Below are positions 7,760-17,276 of a stretch of DNA of 21,836 nucleotides, in pieces. Numbering within the stretch: position 1 is the first letter of the stretch; the number at the start of each line of letters is the position of its first letter. This DNA comes from Defluviicoccus sp. (GTDB lineage: Bacteria > Pseudomonadota > Alphaproteobacteria > MPNO01). The DNA is taken from positions 1 to 21,836 of the forward strand of contig JAPPHW010000003.1 in NCBI GenBank assembly GCA_028820945.1. The letters run 5' to 3'. A program made the position numbers and the translations under genes. The notes under the pieces were generated by a model that was not told where the DNA came from, ran no database searches, and saw only the letters and a list, made by a program, of their open reading frames with translations.

Positions 7760-9310
7760 TCAAGCCTTACGCCGCGAGAGAGAGCCTCGAATCTCGGAGA
7801 ATTCCGCCGCGCCGAGCGTGAACGCCGCGGCGGCATAGGCCGCTTTTCCGGCGACGATGAGAACGACGACCGCAAGCCCCCTCTCGAGCGGGGTGCCGGC
7901 CAACATGGTCGCCAGGACCTCGAGGCCCGCCAACAGGATCGCCGTCATCGCGAACGTCGCCAGGACGATGCGGAACAAGCGCGTGCGCAGACGCCGGTCG
8001 ATGGCGAACTGCCCGCGCCGGTGGAGGACGAAAGCGAGCAGGAACGCGTTGAGCCACGATGCGGCGGAGGTGGCGAGAGCGAGCCCGACATGCTGCAGCG
8101 GACCGAGAAGGATTACGCTGAGGGCGATATTGGCGGCGACCGAGACGCCGGCGATCTTGACCGGCGTCGTCACGTCCTCGCGCGCGAAGAAGCCGGGCGC
8201 CAGCACCTTGACCAGGACGAAGGCGGGAAGCCCCGCCGCGAAGGCGGCAAGCGCCGCCGCCGTCGCCGCGGTAGAGCGGGCGTCGAAGGCGCCGCGCTCG
8301 AAGAGCAGGGCGACGATGGGCCCCGGCATGACCATGAGCGCCGCCGCCGCGGGCAGGGTGAGCAGAAGGGAGAATTCGAGCGCCCGGTTGAAACTCTCCC
8401 GGCCGCCCGCCTCGTCGCCCTCGCGGATCTGGCGCGAGAGCAGCGGCAGGAGCGCGGTCCCGACCGCGATCCCGATGACTCCGAGAGGGAGTTGGTAGAC
8501 CCGATCGGCGTAATAGAGATAGGAGACCGCGCCGGTCGGGAGCAGCGACGCGAGGATCACCCCGATCACGAGGTTTATCTGCTGCACCCCGGCGCCGATC
8601 GCGCCCGGTACGATCTTCGCGACGAGCCGCCTGACGGCGGGGGTAAGACGCGGACGCGGAAGACGGAACACCATGCCCGCGCGGCGGCAGGCCTCGATCA
8701 GCCACAGGAACTGGATGACGCCGGCCGCGAACACCCCCCAGGCGAGCGCGTGACCCGGCGTTTCCAGTATCGGCGCGAGCCCGATCAGGCACAGGATCAG
8801 GCTGAGATTGAGCAGGATCGGTGCCGCCGCCGCCGCCGCGAACCGGTCGAGCGCGTTGAGCACCCCGCCAAGCTGCGAGACCAGCGATATGAACAGCAAA
8901 TAGGGAAATGCGATCCGCGCGAGCTCGACGGCCAGGTCGAACTTCGCCGGATCGGAAGCGAAACCGGGCGCGAAGAGGTACATCGCCCAGGGCATGGCAA
9001 TCTGCATCGCCGTGCAGAAGACGAGCAGCACGGCCGCGAGAACGGACAACGCCCGTTCGCTGAACCGGCGGGCCGCATCGGTGCCGTCCTCGGTCAGAAT
9101 GCGGGTAAAGAGCGGCACGAAAGCGGCGGAGAACGCCCCCTCGGCGAACAGCCTGCGAAAGAAATTGGGCAGCTTGAAGGCGACGAAGAACGCGTCCGCC
9201 ACCGGCCCGGCGCCGAGGAAGGCGGCGATCAGGATGTCGCGGACGAAACCGAGCGCGCGGCTCGCCAACGTGTAGCCGCCGACGGTGGCGATGGCGCTCA
9301 GAAGTCTCAT
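7760..9310 (-). CDS. murJ: Lipid II flippase MurJ
   Basis: A 516-residue membrane protein of the MviN/MurJ family, which flips the peptidoglycan precursor lipid II across the inner membrane. Functionally important basic residues of E. coli MurJ are conserved at the same numbers: Arg18 (ASRALGF), Arg24 (FVRD) and Arg52 (KLPNFFRR), together with Asp39 (DAFFVAFK). Around 14 hydrophobic helices are visible and the length is typical. ATG 9310 is 28 bp after the glnD stop; the start coincides with the family's N-terminus. The gene sits in the order mutS-glnD-murJ-trpS, a recognised alphaproteobacterial arrangement. Confidence 0.96.
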   Translation of the reverse strand: MRLLSAIATVGGYTLASRALGFVRDILIAAFLGAGPVADAFFVAFKLPNFFRRLFAEGAFSAAFVPLFTRILTEDGTDAARRFSERALSVLAAVLLVFCTAMQIAMPWAMYLFAPGFASDPAKFDLAVELARIAFPYLLFISLVSQLGGVLNALDRFAAAAAAPILLNLSLILCLIGLAPILETPGHALAWGVFAAGVIQFLWLIEACRRAGMVFRLPRPRLTPAVRRLVAKIVPGAIGAGVQQINLVIGVILASLLPTGAVSYLYYADRVYQLPLGVIGIAVGTALLPLLSRQIREGDEAGGRESFNRALEFSLLLTLPAAAALMVMPGPIVALLFERGAFDARSTAATAAALAAFAAGLPAFVLVKVLAPGFFAREDVTTPVKIAGVSVAANIALSVILLGPLQHVGLALATSAASWLNAFLLAFVLHRRGQFAIDRRLRTRLFRIVLATFAMTAILLAGLEVLATMLAGTPLERGLAVVVLIVAGKAAYAAAAFTLGAAEFSEIRGSLSRRKA

Positions 9311-9338
9311 GCGGCGTTCCGGCGGGTCGCCCGCGGGT

Positions 9339-12137
9339 TCACGATCCGATCGGCGCGGCGGCCTCTTGCGCGGTGGGGCCGGCGGTCTCTCCGGCGACCG
9401 CGGCGATCGACGACAGCGCCTCGAGCAGCGCCTTGCGGATCCTTTCGAGCTTCGCCTCGTGCTCGATCTTCAGCCCGAACAGGTCCTTGATATAGAACAC
9501 GTCGACGGCGGACTCGCCGTAGGTGGCGATCTGCGCGCTGCCGATCTGCACGTCCTCGCCGCTCAGCGCCCGGGTCAGCGCGTAGAGCAGGCCGGGCCGG
9601 TCGCGGCCGTTGACCTCGACGACGGTGTGGGTCGCGCTCGCCGCGTTGTCGATGATCACCCGCGGCTCGACGGTGAACACGCTGTCGCGCTTTTCGCCCT
9701 CCTTGCGGATCATGTCCTCGATCTCGCGCATCGGCCGCATGCGTCCGGTGACGGCCTGTTCGATATTCTCCCGCAGCCGGGCGAGCCGGGCCGAGCCGGC
9801 GATCGGCTCGTCGCGGCGGCCCTGAACCCAGAACGTGTCGAGCGCCATGCCGTCGGCCATGGTGAAGATCTTCGCGTCGACGATATTGCCGCCGGAGACC
9901 GCGATGGCGCCGGCGATGTTGGAAAACAGGCCGGCGTGGTCGGGGGCGTAGACGGTCGCCTCGGTCGCCTGCCGGTAGCTGTCGGTCCGCACGTCTATCT
10001 TGAGGGGCGTCTCCGATCCTCTCGCTTCGCGCACCAGCCGCGCATGGCGGGCATGGGTCTCCGTCGGATGCGAAAGCCAGTAGGCGGGATAGCCGCTCTC
10101 GAGATGCGCCTCGATTTCCCGCGGCTCGAAATCGGCGAGCGCATCGGCGAGCGCGGACTTGGCCTGCTCGATCCGGCGTCCGCCGACCGCCCCCGCCATG
10201 CCCCCGGTGATCGCCTCTTCGGCCGCGTAGTAGAGGTCGCGCAGCAGCGCCGCCTTCCAGGCGTTCCACACGCCGGGCCCGACCGCGCGAATATCGGCGA
10301 CGGTGAGAACCAGCAGGAGGCGCAGCCGTTCCAGGGACTTCACCGTGCCGACGAAGTCGCTGACCGTCTTCGGGTCGTTCACGTCGCGCCGGAACGCGGT
10401 GTTGCTCATCGCCAGGTGGTAGCGCACCAGCCAGGCCACGGTCTCGGTCTCCTCGGGGCTGAGCCCGACCCGCGGACAGAGCCGCAGCGCCACCTGCTCG
10501 CCGATCTCCGAATGATCGCCGCCGCGCCCCTTGCCGATATCGTGCAGCAGCACGGCCATGTAGAGGGCACGGCGCGACTGCACGGTCTTCACCACCTCGG
10601 TGGCGATCGGCATTTCCTCGGCGAACGCCCCGTCCTCGATCCCGCGCAGGATGCCGATCGCCATGATCGTGTGCTCGTCGACGGTGAACACGTGATACAT
10701 GTCGTGCTGCATCTGGGCCACGACCCGGCCGAAATCCGGGATGAAGCGGCCGAACACGCCGGCCTCGTTGAGCTGCCGCAGGGTCCGCTCGGGATCCTTG
10801 GGCGAGGTCAGCATGTCGAGAAACAGCCGGTTCGCCTCGGCGTCCTCGCGCAGACCGTCGACCAGCCGGAGGTTGCGGGTCATCGCGCGCAGCACCCGCG
10901 GATGGATGTCGATTTCGCGGTCCTGCGAGGTATGGAACAGCCGCAGGATGTCGATCGGCCGGTCGGCGAAACTGGCGCCGCGCGCGAGCGCGAGGCGCCC
11001 GTTCTCGATCGCCAGCCCGTCGGGCGCGCGCTGCAGCAGGCTGAACCGCGGCAGGGCGAAGCGCGAGCGCCTGCCGTGCTCGATTTCGAGGGCGGCGCAG
11101 AAGATCCCGGTCAGGTCGCCGACCTCCTTCGCCGTCAGGTAGTAGTGCTTCATGAAGCGCTCGACGCCGCGCGTGCCGGCATGGTCCTTGTAGCGAAGCA
11201 GCGCGCCCATCTCGGGCTGCCGGTCGAAGGTCAGGCGGTCGTCGCCGCGCCCCGCCAGATAGTGCAGCTGGCAGCGGACGGTCGACAGGAACCTCCGCGC
11301 CTTCTCGAACCGGGCGGCTTCGCTCCCGCGCAGCACCCCGTGATCGACCAGATCCGCGATTTCGCGCACCGGGTAGAGATACTTGGCGATCCAGAACAGC
11401 GTGTGCAGGTCCCTGAGCCCGCCCTTGCCGTCCTTGACGTTGGGCTCCAGCACGTAGCGCGATCCGCCCATCCGGCCGTGGCGCTCGTCGCGTTCGGCGA
11501 GCTTGGCCTCGACGAAGGCGCGCTCGGTCCCCTTCACCACCTCCTTGCGGAACCGGGTCCGGAGCCGGTCGAACAGCGGCTTCTCTCCCCAGACGTATCG
11601 GGCCTCCAGGATCGAGGTGCGGATCGTCAGATCCTTCCGGGAAAGCCGCACGCAGTCCTGGATCGACCGGGTCGCGTGCCCGACCTTGAGGCCGAGATCC
11701 CAAAGCATATAGAGGATGTATTCGATGACCTGCTCGTTGCGGGGCGTGCTCTTGAAGGGCAGAACGAACAGGAGATCGATATCGGAATGAGGGGCGAGCT
11801 CGCCGCGGCCGTAACCGCCGACGGCGGTTATGCAAAGATGCTCGCCGGCGGTCGGGTTGGACGCGGGGTACACCCGGTTGGCGGCGAGGTCGTATATCGC
11901 GCGTATCAGCTGGTCGATCAGGAAGGACTGTTCCCCGACGGCTTGCGGGCCGCCTCCCGGCGCGGAGTCGAACCGGCGGCGGACTTCCGCCTTTCCCTCC
12001 TCCAGGGCTCGCTTGAGAATTGCGAGCGCATCGCGCCGCCGCGCGCCGGCCGCCGCGTCGTCGCCGAGCAGCGCGTCGAGCTCGGCATTGAGGGCGCCCC
12101 GGTCGACGATCGCCCGTTGCCGCGAAATCCGTGTCAT
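9339..12137 (-). CDS. glnD: Bifunctional PII uridylyltransferase/uridylyl-removing enzyme GlnD
   Basis: A 932-residue nitrogen sensor that uridylylates PII proteins under nitrogen limitation and removes UMP when glutamine is high. Domains in order: nucleotidyltransferase with GGYGRGELAPHSDIDLL (metal-binding Asp119 and Asp121); a central helical region; an HD hydrolase domain with LLHDIGKG (His532-Asp533); and two C-terminal ACT glutamine-sensing domains beginning near residue 725 (YAPDHAGLFSNIAG) and 836 (VNGRDRPGLLYALTR). All catalytic motifs look intact. ATG 12137 matches the expected N-terminus. The open frame continues far upstream through mutS, but that part is a shadow. The Shine-Dalgarno sequence is weak. 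It lies 59 bp after mutS. Confidence 0.96.
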   Translation of the reverse strand: MTRISRQRAIVDRGALNAELDALLGDDAAAGARRRDALAILKRALEEGKAEVRRRFDSAPGGGPQAVGEQSFLIDQLIRAIYDLAANRVYPASNPTAGEHLCITAVGGYGRGELAPHSDIDLLFVLPFKSTPRNEQVIEYILYMLWDLGLKVGHATRSIQDCVRLSRKDLTIRTSILEARYVWGEKPLFDRLRTRFRKEVVKGTERAFVEAKLAERDERHGRMGGSRYVLEPNVKDGKGGLRDLHTLFWIAKYLYPVREIADLVDHGVLRGSEAARFEKARRFLSTVRCQLHYLAGRGDDRLTFDRQPEMGALLRYKDHAGTRGVERFMKHYYLTAKEVGDLTGIFCAALEIEHGRRSRFALPRFSLLQRAPDGLAIENGRLALARGASFADRPIDILRLFHTSQDREIDIHPRVLRAMTRNLRLVDGLREDAEANRLFLDMLTSPKDPERTLRQLNEAGVFGRFIPDFGRVVAQMQHDMYHVFTVDEHTIMAIGILRGIEDGAFAEEMPIATEVVKTVQSRRALYMAVLLHDIGKGRGGDHSEIGEQVALRLCPRVGLSPEETETVAWLVRYHLAMSNTAFRRDVNDPKTVSDFVGTVKSLERLRLLLVLTVADIRAVGPGVWNAWKAALLRDLYYAAEEAITGGMAGAVGGRRIEQAKSALADALADFEPREIEAHLESGYPAYWLSHPTETHARHARLVREARGSETPLKIDVRTDSYRQATEATVYAPDHAGLFSNIAGAIAVSGGNIVDAKIFTMADGMALDTFWVQGRRDEPIAGSARLARLRENIEQAVTGRMRPMREIEDMIRKEGEKRDSVFTVEPRVIIDNAASATHTVVEVNGRDRPGLLYALTRALSGEDVQIGSAQIATYGESAVDVFYIKDLFGLKIEHEAKLERIRKALLEALSSIAAVAGETAGPTAQEAAAPIGS

Positions 12138-12164
12138 GGCCGGACTATAGCGCGTTCGGATATC

Positions 12165-12176
12165 GGCGGTACCGCC
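12165..12176. repeat. 12-bp perfect palindrome between mutS and glnD
   Basis: GGCGGTACCGCC reads the same on both strands and lies in the 59-bp gap between the mutS stop and the glnD start. No T-run follows it, so it is not a clear terminator. It could be an operator or chance in GC-rich DNA. Confidence 0.3.
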
Positions 12177-12196
12177 CCGATGCCTGGCGCGTGCGC

Positions 12197-14857
12197 TCAG
12201 AGCATCGAGCGTAACCGGTAGAGCAGATCGAGCGCTTCGCGGGGCGTCATCTCGTCCGGGTTGACGGCGGCGAGCGCCTCGTCCACCGCCGAGGGCGGGG
12301 CGGGGGGAGACGGGACCGCGGCGGAGAACAGCGGCAGATCGTCGCCGAGCCGGGCGAGCGATCCCGATTGCTCGCCCTTCTCCAGCGTCTGCAGTACCGC
12401 TTCCGCCCGCGAGAGCGCGCCTTCGGGCAGACCGGCGAGCCGCGCCACGTGGATCCCGTAGGACTGGCTGGCCGCGCCCGGCACCACCTCGTGCAGGAAC
12501 ACGATCTCGGACCGCCACTCCTTGACCCGCATGGTCACGCATTTGAGCGCCTCCAGACGCCCCTTGAGCGCGGTCAATTCGTGGAAATGGGTCGCGAACA
12601 GCGCCCGCGACCGGTTGACCTCGTGCAGATGCTCGAGGGTCGCCCAGGCGATGGAGAGCCCGTCGAAGGTAGCGGTGCCGCGGCCGATCTCGTCGAGGAT
12701 CACCAGCGCGCGGGGACCGGCCTGGTTGAGGATCGCCGCCGTCTCGACCATCTCGACCATGAAGGTGGAGCGCCCCCGCGCCAGGTCGTCGGCCGCGCCC
12801 ACGCGCGAGAACAGCCGGTCGACGATGCCGATCCGCGCCGCCTCGGCCGGCACGAAGGAACCGATCTGGGCGAGGATCGCGATCAGCGCGTTCTGGCGCA
12901 GGAATGTCGACTTGCCCGCCATGTTCGGCCCGGTCACCAGCCACAGGCGCTGCTCCGGCCCCAGATCGCAGTCGTTGGGAACGAAGGAGGCCTCGGCATC
13001 GCGTTCGAGAAACGACTCGACCACCGGGTGGCGCGCGCCGGTCACCGCGAAGTCGTGACTGTCGTCGACCGCCGGGCGGACGTAGCGGCGCCTGACCGCG
13101 AGCTCCGCCAGCGCGGCCGTCACGTCGATCCCGGCGAGCGCGGTCGCGGTCCGGGCGATCGCCTCCCCGGATGCGGTCACCGCGGCCGACAGCGCCTCGA
13201 AGATCTCGAGCTCGCGGGCCAGCGCCCTGTCGGACGCGGTGGCGAGCTTCTCCTCGAGCTCGGCGAGCGCCACCGTGGCGTAGCGCCGCGCGCTGGCCAG
13301 CGTCTGGCGATGAATGAAGTCCTCGTGAGCCGACATCGCCGCCTCGTGGGTCGGCGTCACTTCGACGAAATAGCCCAGCACGTTGTTGTGGCGGATCTTG
13401 AGCGAGGCGATGCCGGTTTCGTCGACGTAGCGTTTCTGGAGATCGGCGATCAGCCGCCGGCTGCCGTCGCGGAGCTCGCGCAGTTCGTCCAACGCCGCGT
13501 CGTACCCCGCCGCCACGAAGCCTCCGTCCCGGGCGAGCAGGGGAAGGTCCGGCCCCAGCGCTTCGCCGAGCGCCCCGATGGTCGCGTCGTGACCGGCGAG
13601 AGCCGCCGCCGCGCGCTCCACGTCCTCGGGGGAAGCGGCCGCGCCGCGGGCGATCCGTTCGGACAGTTCCCCGGCGCACGTCAGCGCCTCGCCGACCGCC
13701 GCGAGATCGCGCGGGCCGCCCCGGCCGAGCGCGAGGCGGGTCATCGCCCGTTCCAGATCCGGACAGGCGGCCAGGATCTCGCGACAAGCGGGGCGCAGCG
13801 CTCCGTCGGAGGCGAAATGCTCCACCGCGTCGAGCCGGCGCTCTACGGTCCCGCATTCGGTCGACGGCGCACCGAGGCGCTCCGCGAGAGCGCGCGCGCC
13901 CGCGCCGGTAACGGTGAGATCGATGACGGCCAGCAGCGAACCCTCGCGCTCGCCCGAGAGCGAGCGCGCGAGCTCCAGATTGCGCCTGGTCGCGGCGTCG
14001 ATCTCCATCGCGGTGCCGGGTCCCAGCCGGCGCGGCGGATCGATGCGCGGCAGGCGTCCCTGCTGGGTCAGCGCGACATAGTCGAGCGCCGCGCCGCAGG
14101 CGGCGATCTCGGCTCGCGAGAAGGCGCCGAATGCATCGAGCGAACGGACGCCGTAATGGGATTCGAGGCGGCGCCTGCCCGATACGCTGTCGAAACGGGC
14201 ACCCGGCAGGGGGGTGGGCAGCCCGCCCCAGCCTTCCAGGGCCGTACCGATGTCCGCCCGCCCCAACAGACGGTCGGACAGGACCAGCTCTCCCGGATCG
14301 ACCCGCGCGATCGCCTCGGCGACCATCCCGGGATCGAGCGGCTGGGCCTGGAAAGCGCCGGTCGAAATGTCGATCCAGGCGAAGCCGAGCACCCCTTCGG
14401 CCTCCGCCAGCGCGGCGAGGAAGTTGTGGCTGCGCGCTTCCAGCAGCGAATCCTCGGTCAGCGTCCCGGGGGTGACGACCCTGACGACCTCGCGGGCGAC
14501 GACGGCCTTGGCGCCGCGCCTGCGCGCCTGGGCGGGATGCTCCGTCTGTTCGCAGACCGCGACCCGGAACCCCTTGCGGATGAGGCGTTCCAGATAGGTC
14601 TCGGCGGCGTGAACCGGCACCCCGCACATCGGAATGTCCTCGCCGCCCTGGCGCCCGCGGCGGGTCAGCGTGATGTCGAGCGCTCCGGACGCCGCGACCG
14701 CATCCTCGAAGAACAGTTCGTAGAAGTCGCCCATCCGGTAGAACAGGAGGCACCCCGGATTGGCCTCCTTGACGGCAAGGTACTGCGCCATCATGGGCGT
14801 CGGGGCGGAGCGCGGGTTTTTCTCCTCGGGTTCCGCGGCCAGCTGGGTCTCGGGCAT
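12197..14857 (-). CDS. mutS: DNA mismatch repair protein MutS
   Basis: An 886-residue MutS, which recognises mismatches and small loops and recruits MutL. The mismatch-contacting F-x-E motif is in GDFYELF (Phe45, Glu47). The ATPase core has Walker [11 protein letters not shown] at about 642-651, Walker B LVILDEIG near 716-724, and the following GRGTATFDG signature loop. Length is close to the E. coli protein with a slight N-terminal extension rich in Glu and Pro. I chose ATG 14857, with AGGG upstream; the frame stays open to 15256 but that part is Arg/Pro-rich and overlaps the divergent phoR gene. It heads the minus-strand run, divergent from phoR across 119 bp. Confidence 0.97.
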   Translation of the reverse strand: MPETQLAAEPEEKNPRSAPTPMMAQYLAVKEANPGCLLFYRMGDFYELFFEDAVAASGALDITLTRRGRQGGEDIPMCGVPVHAAETYLERLIRKGFRVAVCEQTEHPAQARRRGAKAVVAREVVRVVTPGTLTEDSLLEARSHNFLAALAEAEGVLGFAWIDISTGAFQAQPLDPGMVAEAIARVDPGELVLSDRLLGRADIGTALEGWGGLPTPLPGARFDSVSGRRRLESHYGVRSLDAFGAFSRAEIAACGAALDYVALTQQGRLPRIDPPRRLGPGTAMEIDAATRRNLELARSLSGEREGSLLAVIDLTVTGAGARALAERLGAPSTECGTVERRLDAVEHFASDGALRPACREILAACPDLERAMTRLALGRGGPRDLAAVGEALTCAGELSERIARGAAASPEDVERAAAALAGHDATIGALGEALGPDLPLLARDGGFVAAGYDAALDELRELRDGSRRLIADLQKRYVDETGIASLKIRHNNVLGYFVEVTPTHEAAMSAHEDFIHRQTLASARRYATVALAELEEKLATASDRALARELEIFEALSAAVTASGEAIARTATALAGIDVTAALAELAVRRRYVRPAVDDSHDFAVTGARHPVVESFLERDAEASFVPNDCDLGPEQRLWLVTGPNMAGKSTFLRQNALIAILAQIGSFVPAEAARIGIVDRLFSRVGAADDLARGRSTFMVEMVETAAILNQAGPRALVILDEIGRGTATFDGLSIAWATLEHLHEVNRSRALFATHFHELTALKGRLEALKCVTMRVKEWRSEIVFLHEVVPGAASQSYGIHVARLAGLPEGALSRAEAVLQTLEKGEQSGSLARLGDDLPLFSAAVPSPPAPPSAVDEALAAVNPDEMTPREALDLLYRLRSML

Positions 14858-14895
14858 CCGGAACCCTATCACGCCGCGCCGGACGCCAGCCAGAC

Positions 14896-14914
14896 GGGCG
14901 GCTTGGAGCCGCCC
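14896..14914. repeat. Short inverted repeat in the mutS-phoR divergent region
   Basis: GGGCGGC, a 5-nt spacer TTGGA, then GCCGCCC form a 7-bp stem midway between the divergent mutS and phoR starts. No T-run follows in either direction. It may be an operator for one of the two promoters or a chance GC-rich hairpin. No clear -10/-35 pair could be assigned in this 119-bp gap. Confidence 0.3.
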
Positions 14915-14976
14915 GCCGGAATCGCTAGCATCGCGCCCACCTCCGGGGCGACGGGCCGGGCCGGCCGGGCGACGAC

Positions 14977-16374
14977 ATGGACAGCCACCAGGTACCCAGG
15001 CGCGCGCTTTACCGGGCGCTCGCGGTTCTTGCCGGTCCTTTCGTCGGCGTGCTGCTGATCCTTGCGCTGGTGGGCGAGATCGCTTTCGGCGTGGCCGCAC
15101 TAGCCGCGGCCGCGGTCGTCGCGGCGCTTTGGCTTCCCGTCGGTCGGCACCTGTCCGGCCTGGCACGGGTCGCCGACCGGTTGAACCGTATGGACGCCGC
15201 GAGCGCGCCCGAGAGGCTCCACGTGGGGTCGCCGCTGCTCTCGCGCAGGCTCGCATCCGCGTTCGCGGAGTCCACCGCGGCCCTGCACCGGCATCTCGGC
15301 GAGCTCGCCGCGACCGGCGCGTCGGCCGAGACCGTGCTCGACAACCTTCCAGACCCGGTCATCGCGATCGACGGCGAGCGGCGGATCGTCCGCGCCTCGC
15401 GAGGCACGACGGCGATCCTGGGCGCCGATCCGGTGGGCGCCGACCTGGTCGCCGCGGTCCGCGATCCGGACGTCCTCGAAGCCGCGGAACGGGTCGTCTC
15501 CACGGGCGATCCGGAGGAAGTCGATTTCCGGATCGCGGGCTCCGATCTCGAACTGGCCGCCCGCATCGCCGCGCTTCCCGAACCCGCGCCGGATGGGACG
15601 GTCGCCCTGATCGCGGTGAGCGACGTCACCGCGATCCGGCGCCACGGCCGGACCCGGGCGGACTTCGTCGCCAACGCGAGCCACGAGCTGAGAACCCCGA
15701 TCTCGGTGCTGCTCGGGTGCATCGAGACGCTGCGCGGCCCCGCCCGTCAGGACAGCGCGGCGTCCGAGCGTTTCCTCGAAATGATGAGCGCGCAGGCGGA
15801 GCGGATGAGCCGGTTGGTGAACGACCTCCTGTCGCTTTCCAGGATCGAGCTCAACGAGCATTTTCCGCCGTCCTCCACGGTCGCGCTGTCTTCGGTGATA
15901 CAGCCCGTGGTCGATTCCCTGCAGTTCGCGGCCCGGTCGCGGCGGATCGACCTGTCGATCGACGGCGATATCGCGGAACAGCGCGTCATCGGCGACCGCG
16001 ACGAGCTGACCCAGCTGTTCCAGAACCTGATCGACAACGCGATCAAGTACGGCGCGGAAGGCTCGACGGTCCGGATCGCCATCGGCGACGGCGCGATGCC
16101 GGTCCCCGGGGACGGGACGCTGGATGTCGACACCGTGCGGATCGCGGTGGAGGACGAGGGCGAGGGCATCCCGCCGGAGCACCTCCAGCGGCTGACCGAG
16201 CGGTTCTACCGGGTCGATACGGCGCGTTCGCGCGAGATGGGGGGCACCGGTCTCGGGCTCGCCATCGTCAAGCACATCGTCAACCGCCACCGGGGCGGGC
16301 TCGCCATCGAGAGCGAGCTCGGCGTCGGCAGCGTGTTCACGGTCAGCCTCCCGCGCGCGCCGATAGTGGGCTGA
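14977..16374 (+). CDS. phoR: Phosphate regulon sensor histidine kinase PhoR
   Basis: A 465-residue histidine kinase. Two closely spaced transmembrane helices lie at about 13-33 and 36-56 with almost no periplasmic loop, the usual PhoR layout. Next comes a linker (57-110), a PAS domain (about 115-220, [12 protein letters not shown]), a HisKA domain with the H-box ASHELRTP (phospho-acceptor His236), and a HATPase domain with N-box [11 protein letters not shown] (350-359), G1 DEGEGIP (393-399), F-box and G2 GGTGLGL (422-428). PhoR phosphorylates the response regulator PhoB when phosphate is scarce. PhoR is chosen over other kinases because of topology and the pst genes that follow. It stops 2 bp before darT. 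The start has only a weak ribosome-binding site. Confidence 0.88.
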   Translation: MDSHQVPRRALYRALAVLAGPFVGVLLILALVGEIAFGVAALAAAAVVAALWLPVGRHLSGLARVADRLNRMDAASAPERLHVGSPLLSRRLASAFAESTAALHRHLGELAATGASAETVLDNLPDPVIAIDGERRIVRASRGTTAILGADPVGADLVAAVRDPDVLEAAERVVSTGDPEEVDFRIAGSDLELAARIAALPEPAPDGTVALIAVSDVTAIRRHGRTRADFVANASHELRTPISVLLGCIETLRGPARQDSAASERFLEMMSAQAERMSRLVNDLLSLSRIELNEHFPPSSTVALSSVIQPVVDSLQFAARSRRIDLSIDGDIAEQRVIGDRDELTQLFQNLIDNAIKYGAEGSTVRIAIGDGAMPVPGDGTLDVDTVRIAVEDEGEGIPPEHLQRLTERFYRVDTARSREMGGTGLGLAIVKHIVNRHRGGLAIESELGVGSVFTVSLPRAPIVG

Positions 16375-16747
16375 GAATGCCGCCGCCCGACCCGAAAATC
16401 TACCACATCGTCCATGTAGACCGGCTAGCTTCGATCGTCGCTGATGGCTGCCTCTGGTCGGATGCGCAACTCCAACACCGGGCGCGGCCGGGAACGACAA
16501 TCGGCATGAGCGCAATCAAGCAGCGACGCTTGACCAATCCGGTGAAGTGTCGCCCCGGGCTGAGCGTGGGGGAGTGCGTGCCGTTCTACTTCTGCCCGCG
16601 CTCCGTCATGCTCTACCTGATCCACATGGCCAATCATCCCGAACTCGATTACCGCGGCGGCCAGGGTCCCATCGTGCATCTGGAGGCCGATCTCCGGGAG
16701 GCGGTGGACTGGGCCGACCGGAACGGACGGCGATGGGCGTTCACCCT

Positions 16748-16755
16748 CTCCAATG
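16748..16755 (+). repeat. Left copy of 8-bp target-site duplication
   Basis: CTCCAATG, identical to 16993-17000, directly abuts the left end of the inserted element within the darT codons for Leu-Ser-Asn. Similarity extends past it (GGGGC versus CGGGC), but that part belongs to the element end on this side. Confidence 0.82.
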
Positions 16756-16992
16756 GGGGCCAATAAAGATTAGTTGACGAACGGGAGGTCAACGACACCT
16801 GTTTCGTCATGCCCGGACTTGTTCCGGGCATCCACGCCTTGCGGCATCGCGGTACGAGCCCGGCACGGCCGAGGCGGCGGAGGGACGTGGATGCCCGGAA
16901 CAAGTCCGGGCATGACGAAACAGGGGCGGAGCGGCGTTCCCGTGGCCGGGCAGCGCCAGCCGGCCGCCCGTCAACCTATCCATATAAGCCCC
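16756..16992. mobile_element. 237-bp non-autonomous mobile element (MITE-like) inserted in darT
   Basis: The element is bounded by exact 8-bp direct repeats. Its ends form imperfect terminal inverted repeats of about 24 bp (16756-16779 against 16969-16992): GGGGC at the tip and GTTGACG at the inner end match perfectly, and 6 of the 12 bases between them match, 18 of 24 in all. It contains no transposase; the short open frames inside it read as MPGLVPGIH-type repeats on one strand and MPGTSPGM-type on another, recognisable as translations of a palindromic repeat and not genes. The centre is a 127-bp nested inverted repeat. An 8-bp duplication with GG-starting ends fits several insertion-sequence families, for example IS1595-like, but the parent transposase cannot be named from this. 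Confidence 0.78.
16798..16924. repeat. 39-bp perfect inverted repeat pair of the alphaproteobacterial GCCCGGA/TCCGGGC palindromic type
   Basis: Positions 16798-16836 and 16886-16924 are perfect reverse complements over 39 bp, separated by 49 bp. Each arm is itself a hairpin: ATGCCCGGA, loop of 5, TCCGGGCAT (9-bp stem). The pair could therefore form one large stem or two small ones. Dispersed copies of this kind of palindrome are common in many alphaproteobacterial genomes and often give spurious short protein calls beginning MPGLVPGIH or containing SGHDE. That statement is from general knowledge; copy number in this genome is not visible. Confidence 0.9.
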
Positions 16993-17000
16993 CTCCAATG
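16993..17000 (+). repeat. Right copy of 8-bp target-site duplication
   Basis: CTCCAATG, identical to 16748-16755, immediately follows the element's right end. The darT coding frame resumes through it (TCC AAT GCG GGC), so the intact pre-insertion site can be rebuilt without ambiguity in the protein sequence. Confidence 0.82.
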
Positions 17001-17276
17001 CGGGCTCCGGGTATTTCAAGGACAGGTGCAATCTGGCGCAGCTGGACGAGATCGATTGGAATGCCGTCCGGGCGAGGGGCTGGCGCGTCTGCAAGGAAAG
17101 CAAGCAGGCAGAGTTCCTCGTCGAAAGATCGGTCCCGTGGACTCTGATTCGGCACGTCGGTACGCGCAACGCGGATACTCGGAATAAGGCGGTGAAAGCA
17201 ATGAGTTCGGCTGCTCACCAGCCGGCTGTCACGATTCAGCCGGGACGGTACTATCGATGACACGGAGGCGGCACCG

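Larger units (their letters stand above)
16377..17260 (+). pseudogene. darT: darT, DNA ADP-ribosyltransferase toxin gene interrupted by a miniature mobile element
   Basis: Two halves of a DarT (DUF4433) toxin flank an insertion. DarT uses NAD+ to ADP-ribosylate thymidine in single-stranded DNA. The 5' half (16377-16766) encodes 129 residues with IYHIVHVDRL, IKQRR (Arg51, matching the NAD-contacting Arg51 of Thermus DarT), VPFYFCPRSVMLY and GGQGPIVHLE, then runs into the element and stops at a TAA (16764-16766). The 3' half (16994-17260) encodes SNAGSGYFKDRCNLAQLDEIDW, then KQAEFLVE with the expected catalytic Glu, and ends IQPGRYYR. It has no nearby start codon. Deleting 245 bp (one 8-bp repeat plus the element) joins the halves in frame as 212 residues, the normal DarT length, with Arg51 and Glu164. 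Since 245 is not a multiple of three, the insertion also shifts frame. Start follows the phoR stop by 2 bp. Confidence 0.9.

Noticed and set aside
12138..14753. Upstream extension of the glnD frame making a protein of 1804 residues.
   Set aside because: The extra part is the shadow of mutS in another frame; GlnD begins at 12137.
9285..15058. Very long plus-strand open frames opposite glnD and mutS (about 980 and 900 codons).
   Set aside because: They are antisense shadows created by GC-rich codon bias; composition is rich in Arg, Gly, Asp and His and the minus strand carries clear conserved motifs throughout.
14858..15256. Upstream extension of the mutS frame.
   Set aside because: It is Arg/Pro-rich, unlike MutS, and overlaps the coding region of divergent phoR; ATG 14857 has an AGGG site.
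16798..16924. Repeat arms considered as part of a CRISPR array.
   Set aside because: There are only two copies, in inverted orientation, with no regular spacers and no cas genes.
16774..17187. Short open frames across the darT insertion, for example one starting MPGLVPGIH at 16809 and others containing MPGTSPGM.
   Set aside because: They are translations of the palindromic repeat and its flanks, a familiar source of spurious protein calls; none has a ribosome-binding site or a family match.
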